Source: CAYSRM01 sp964475205 (lineage in GTDB: Bacteria > Verrucomicrobiota > Kiritimatiellia > UBA8416 > CAYSRM01). From it: a stretch of DNA of 25,156 bases. The stretch's first letter is position 1. Every line of letters begins with the position of its first letter. Position numbers and translations under genes: made by a program. Below, piece after piece: positions 21,846 through 25,156 of this stretch. The stretch covers positions 1 to 25,156 of the forward strand of contig CAYYVQ010000042.1 of NCBI GenBank assembly GCA_964475205.1, given 5' to 3'. The notes under the pieces were generated by a model, which saw only the letters and a list, made by a program, of their open reading frames with translations, was not told the DNA's origin and made no database searches.

Positions 21846-23045
21846 ATGCAACAGAACAAATCAGGTTTCTCAAGCTGGGCCAGGGAAAACCCCCGAACCA
21901 TAATCCTTCTCACAGGCCTGTTTCTGCTCCTGCTGGGGTTTATCTTCATAGATGATATATTCACACCAATCCTCATAGGTTTTGTTCTTGCCTATATTCT
22001 GGAACCTGTAATCGAATGGCTCGCGGCCAGACGGGTCCGGCGCACACTCGGAGTATGCCTGATCTATATTGTCCTTTTTGCCTCAGTTGTGTCCCTGTTC
22101 ACGTTCCTGACCCCGAAGGTCATCGAACAAACCCGCCACCTTTATGATCAGATCAGTGCACTGAATATCGAGACCGACATGCAGAGGCTGTTTCAGAGCA
22201 AACCCGGATCCGAAGAAAAGCCAGAAGCCACTGCCGCCGTACCCGAGGATGCGGACGCGAAACAACCCGCCGCGCCATCCTACGAAGAAACTGCAGCGCC
22301 CGGCAAATCCATGCGCAAACTCTGGAAGACGGTCAGAGAGTACACCGTAAAAAACGCCGAAACGCTGGCAGAGCGTATAGGTTCGCTGTTTGTGGCAATT
22401 CTTCAGAAAGCAATAACGGGCGTCACTTCCCTTGCGCGTTTCGTCTTCGACCTGATAGTGATTCTTGTGTTCGGTTTCTTTTTCATGCTCTATTTTCCAC
22501 GCATAAAACAAACGCTGCGGCGATGCCTGCCCGAGAAAAATGCGTTGCAGATACTCCCGGTCCTCAGAAGGATAGACGACGCAGTCTCCAATTTCTTCAG
22601 GGGACGGCTCATACTTTGCATTATATCCGGCATCGTGTGCAGCCTTGGCCTGAGAATCGCCGGGATAAACTATTGGCTGCTTCTTGGTCTTGCATCAGGG
22701 GTGCTGGGTTTCATCCCAATAGTTGGGGTCCTGATAACTTTCGTTCCGGCCTGCGCCTTTGCCATCCTCACTCCCAACCCCATGCTTGCCCTGACAGGTG
22801 TCGTGTTGACCTATGCCATAGTACAGATGGTTGTCGAACCGCTCGTTGGCACGTTGATCATCTCTCATGAAGTAAAAATGCATCCGGCGCTGGTAATGTT
22901 TGCGATACTGCTGGGCGGACGTCTTTTCGGCCTGCTGGGCGTAATCCTGAGTATTCCCGCTGCCGCCGCAATCAAAGTCATAATCCTCTATTACACGACC
23001 CCGGAATTACATACCGAAATCCCGGAAACAGAGGAAGAAAAATAG
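21846..23045 (+). CDS. AI-2E family (PerM/YdiK-type) membrane transporter
   Basis: The 399-residue polytopic inner-membrane protein belongs to the AI-2E/PerM family, whose members export quorum signals or act as Na+/H+ antiporters or permeases. The substrate here is unknown. Hydrophobic segments lie near residues 17-34, 38-58 and 68-90. A hydrophilic loop (about 95-185) follows, with an unusual Glu/Ala/Pro-rich part around residues 118-155. Further spans contain the conserved GVLGFIPIVGVLITFVP and the C-terminal IVQMVVEPLVGTLI and LLGVILSIPAAAAIKVI. The start at ATG 21846 has no clear ribosome binding site but gives the usual family N terminus. It converges with the next gene, 34 nt apart. 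Confidence 0.9.
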   Translation: MQQNKSGFSSWARENPRTIILLTGLFLLLLGFIFIDDIFTPILIGFVLAYILEPVIEWLAARRVRRTLGVCLIYIVLFASVVSLFTFLTPKVIEQTRHLYDQISALNIETDMQRLFQSKPGSEEKPEATAAVPEDADAKQPAAPSYEETAAPGKSMRKLWKTVREYTVKNAETLAERIGSLFVAILQKAITGVTSLARFVFDLIVILVFGFFFMLYFPRIKQTLRRCLPEKNALQILPVLRRIDDAVSNFFRGRLILCIISGIVCSLGLRIAGINYWLLLGLASGVLGFIPIVGVLITFVPACAFAILTPNPMLALTGVVLTYAIVQMVVEPLVGTLIISHEVKMHPALVMFAILLGGRLFGLLGVILSIPAAAAIKVIILYYTTPELHTEIPETEEEK

Positions 23046-23079
23046 ACTGCAGCCCATACGGGCAAAGCCTGCCTCGCCC

Positions 23080-24162
23080 TTACCGTTTACCTCGGTTCTT
23101 TTGCTCCTCCATCTCCATTTCACTGATCACTTCATCCGATACCTCAGGGTAATTCCGCTTCAAGCAATCAATACACAGCCCGTGAGAAAATTCAACCGAT
23201 GTTTGTTGTCGAACATAATCCTCAAGCGAAACCCATTCTTCTCCACCACCGGATCTGTCTCCCTTCAGACGGATACGTTTGCAACTGGCACAAACAGGCA
23301 GCAATCCTTCCAGCTTTCTGACCAGAGCCAGCGTCGCACGAAGCTCCTTTATCAGAATTTCCTTCTCCTGCTCAGCCTTCTTCCGATGCTCTATCTCCCG
23401 CTGCGCGCCATCAAGCTCCTGCTGCACCCGGGCGAACTTGCTTAAAATCGCCAGCACAGGCCTGTTCTCGATCCGACCCCCCCGCTTCCGGCTCTGCCAG
23501 TGAAGGTATAAATAGAGAACTGGCGTGGCGGCCAGCGCAATTATCAGCCGACTGTAAAAGGTGCCCTGCATGATATCCAAATACTCGGGGGTCCCCGCAA
23601 AGGCCCCTGTTGCAAACAGGAAGACATCAAACCACATGACGCCAAGCAGAGTCAGGAAAATCCTTAACCCCAACCTCATGTGAAACTGAGGCTTCCCGAG
23701 AAATTCCCAGGCCATCGCCAGGAAGAACAGGTCCGCAATAGTCGTGGCAACCGACGCGGTGTTGATCCTCAGGCTGGGCATGGGCACGTACGCAATGGCA
23801 AAGCTGTCACCCGTCGCTACCGCCTGGTAATGCAGAATAGCGGCCACAACAGGCATTAGCGTCGATATTGCCGCAACCGTTGATATCGCAACTCTGGCCT
23901 TTCCCGGCCCGTCAAAAATATAGACCACAAATACCCCGAGAAGCAGCGACGTGTAGAATACAGTCGACCCCACCACGAAGGTGACATCGCCCACCGCAAC
24001 CCTGACCCCGGCATCGGTAACCCACGACATTATTGCCGTCAAACCGCCCAGCAATGCATAGAAGAAAGGCAGGCCAAACCTTTGTCGTAGCGCGTGCGCA
24101 CTAAGCACAAGCAGGTACACAGCCAGGGCTTCCAAAACAAGAACTGTCAGATCAATCGGCAT
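23080..24162 (-). CDS. Multispanning membrane protein with coiled coil and C-terminal Cys4 motif, putative sensor
   Basis: The 360-residue protein has an N-terminal half with about seven membrane spans (residues 1-225). It resembles the VUT (queuosine precursor transporter-like) membrane domain by eye: YALLGGLTAIMSWVTDAGVRV, VGSTVFYTSLLLGVFVVYIFDGP. A charged coiled coil (about 240-285) links to a C-terminal motif: LLPVCASCKRIR with Cys291 and Cys294, a WVSLEDYV segment, and SHGLCIDC with Cys330 and Cys333. This CxxC...HGxCxxC module is common at the ends of bacterial PAS/GAF/GGDEF signalling proteins and probably binds zinc. No output enzyme domain is present. The function is unknown; sensor or scaffold is inference. 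A GTG at 24171 would add three residues; neither start has a good ribosome binding site. Confidence 0.72.
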   Translation of the reverse strand: MPIDLTVLVLEALAVYLLVLSAHALRQRFGLPFFYALLGGLTAIMSWVTDAGVRVAVGDVTFVVGSTVFYTSLLLGVFVVYIFDGPGKARVAISTVAAISTLMPVVAAILHYQAVATGDSFAIAYVPMPSLRINTASVATTIADLFFLAMAWEFLGKPQFHMRLGLRIFLTLLGVMWFDVFLFATGAFAGTPEYLDIMQGTFYSRLIIALAATPVLYLYLHWQSRKRGGRIENRPVLAILSKFARVQQELDGAQREIEHRKKAEQEKEILIKELRATLALVRKLEGLLPVCASCKRIRLKGDRSGGGEEWVSLEDYVRQQTSVEFSHGLCIDCLKRNYPEVSDEVISEMEMEEQKNRGKR

Positions 24163-24199
24163 AACTATCACAACTAATAAGGCCTGAATTGGCAGGCGC

Positions 24200-24250
24200 T
24201 AACCTGATCTATTCATAAAAATCTATAAGGTTCATGAATAAGTCAGGCTA
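24200..24250. repeat. Head-to-head pair of the dispersed 16-nt motif (copies 7 and 8)
   Basis: TAACCTGATCTATTCA at 24200-24215 and TGAATAAGTCAGGCTA at 24235-24250 face each other across a 19-nt loop. They can form an imperfect 16-bp stem. The orientation is the same as at the ends of the composite element at 11656-11924, but with almost no interior. It lies between the divergent membrane-protein and M1 peptidase genes. Confidence 0.75.
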
Positions 24251-24385
24251 AAGAAATAAAACGCAGAATATCCTGATTTATAGATGTATTTTAATGTCTG
24301 AGGCTGCCGGATACAAGCTTACTTACCCGTTTGCATTGCTGACCGTCCCATGATAAAAAGCACGTTCGCACAAAGGAGACTTCTT

Positions 24386-25111
24386 ATGAACCAAAGTCGA
24401 TACCGCTATGAACACAAAGACTTCCGGCCGCTGCCCGTGAGGATGGAACACATGATCATCTCTCTCAACTTCCTGGAGAACGGCGCTGTCGATGGATACA
24501 ACAGTCTTTGCATGACCGCCCTTAAACCGATGAGCACCCTGAAGCTTGATGCTTCAGACCTGGAAATCTTTTCTATTGAGCGGCTTGCCCGGCAAAGTAC
24601 CGATAAAAAAACTGCGCTTTCTTTCCATTACGACAGAACCGAAAACAAGCTTTACGTCGAACTGGCCGAAGAAATCCCCAAAGGAGCAACCTTTGAAATA
24701 AAAACCCACAGCCGCTGCATACCTACCCACAACATACTTGAAGGCATCTACAAAGATACTACACCGCCGGGATGCCCTCAACAATACATGTCTCAATGCC
24801 AGCAATGGGGATTCCAGCGCATACTGCCGGTTCTGGATGACTGCACGGCCAAATGTACTATGACAACTACAATAGAGGCCGATGCCCGCTACACGCACCT
24901 CATCTCCAATGGCAACATCAACAGACATACTAATCCGGACTGCAAACCGATAAAAAGAATTGGCAAGCCCGACCGCCAGGTAATAACCTACGAAAACCCC
25001 GTGCCTATGGCGCCATATCTTTTTATTGTTGCAGTCGGCACATGGGATGTTGTCGAGGACGAAGTGACCTACCCTTCGGGGAAACGCGTCAAACTCGAAT
25101 ATCTAGCCTGA
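24386..25111 (+). pseudogene. M1-family aminopeptidase, N-terminal fragment truncated by a dispersed motif
   Basis: The frame encodes 241 residues matching the N-terminal beta-domain of M1 zinc aminopeptidases. It ends just after PMAPYLFIVAVGTWDVVEDE and PSGKRVKLEY, the point where the catalytic domain should begin. The exopeptidase motif GAMEN and the zinc site HExxH with its distal Glu are absent, so the product cannot be an active peptidase. The last two codons and the TGA stop (25109-25111) lie in a copy of the dispersed motif starting at 25104. An insertion or rearrangement at that point is the simplest reading, but the rest of the gene, if any, is outside the window, and an assembly join is possible. 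ATG 24386 is chosen for AAAGGAG eight bases upstream; the frame also opens at 24350. Confidence 0.75.
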
Positions 25112-25119
25112 ATTATTCA
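25104..25119 (-). repeat. Dispersed 16-nt motif, copy 9, at the M1 gene break
   Basis: The plus strand reads TAGCCTGAATTATTCA, the reverse orientation. It begins within the last coding triplets of the M1 fragment and supplies the stop. The remaining 37 bases to the window end show nothing recognisable. Confidence 0.75.
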
Positions 25120-25156
25120 TAAAAAAGTGAGTGACCTTTCCATCTCATTCATATAG

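Noticed and set aside
21636..21851. Minus-strand frame of 71 residues in the spacer before the AI-2E family gene
   Set aside because: Its composition follows the repetitive spacer, it overlaps the start of the convincing plus-strand gene, and it has no good ribosome binding site.

Overview
This window comes from a bacterium with an outer membrane and a largely anaerobic or microaerophilic lifestyle. The evidence is a complete Tol-Pal envelope operon, a Tat export pair, MurG, and a superoxide reductase / ferredoxin / ferritin-like detoxification group. A lysine-rich histone H1-like protein, a membrane Ser/Thr kinase-like protein, a DUF4380 protein and long spacers built of short repeats suggest the PVC superphylum (for example Kiritimatiellota or Lentisphaerota). 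That placement is inference from gene content; no rRNA or other phylogenetic marker was tested.

Layout. (a) 1-1450: murG on the minus strand and a divergent spacer. (b) 1448-5241, plus strand: a membrane kinase-like protein with a substituted catalytic Asp, then NAD-dependent DNA ligase ligA. (c) 10921-5216, minus strand: one long gene run tolQ-tolR-tolA-tolB-pal-tatA-tatC-DUF4380, with short gaps or overlaps, whose last gene overlaps the 3' end of ligA. (d) 10952-12102: a 1.15-kb spacer holding a small histone H1-like gene (minus strand), several strong hairpins, and a 0.27-kb non-coding element bounded by inverted copies of a 16-nt motif. (e) 12103-20109, plus strand: asparaginyl-tRNA synthetase with a coiled-coil insertion, a 1051-residue sensor histidine kinase, a universal stress protein and a sucrose synthase. 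(f) 21503-20234, minus strand: superoxide reductase, ferredoxin and a ferritin-like diiron protein. (g) 21846-24162: an AI-2E/PerM-family membrane protein (plus) converging on a multispanning membrane protein with a C-terminal Cys4 motif (minus). (h) 24386-25111: the N-terminal part of an M1-family aminopeptidase, ended abruptly by a copy of the 16-nt motif.

Main unexplained signal: a dispersed, intergenic 16-nt motif, consensus TAGCCTGATYTATTCA (reverse complement TGAATARATCAGGCTA). I find nine good copies and two degenerate ones in 25 kb, none inside an intact gene core. Copies occur singly near gene ends, as a head-to-head pair that folds into a hairpin (24200-24250), and as inverted ends of a 0.27-kb element packed with 9-nt repeats (11656-11924). 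One copy truncates the M1 peptidase, and another supplies the stop codon of pal. The outermost copies lie close to the two ends of the window. The behaviour resembles a non-autonomous mobile element or an uptake/terminator-type dispersed sequence. No transposase is present in the window.

Two signalling proteins carry unusual substitutions at catalytic motifs: HRD to HRN in the kinase-like protein, and a Thr in place of the acidic residue after the phospho-accepting His in the sensor kinase.
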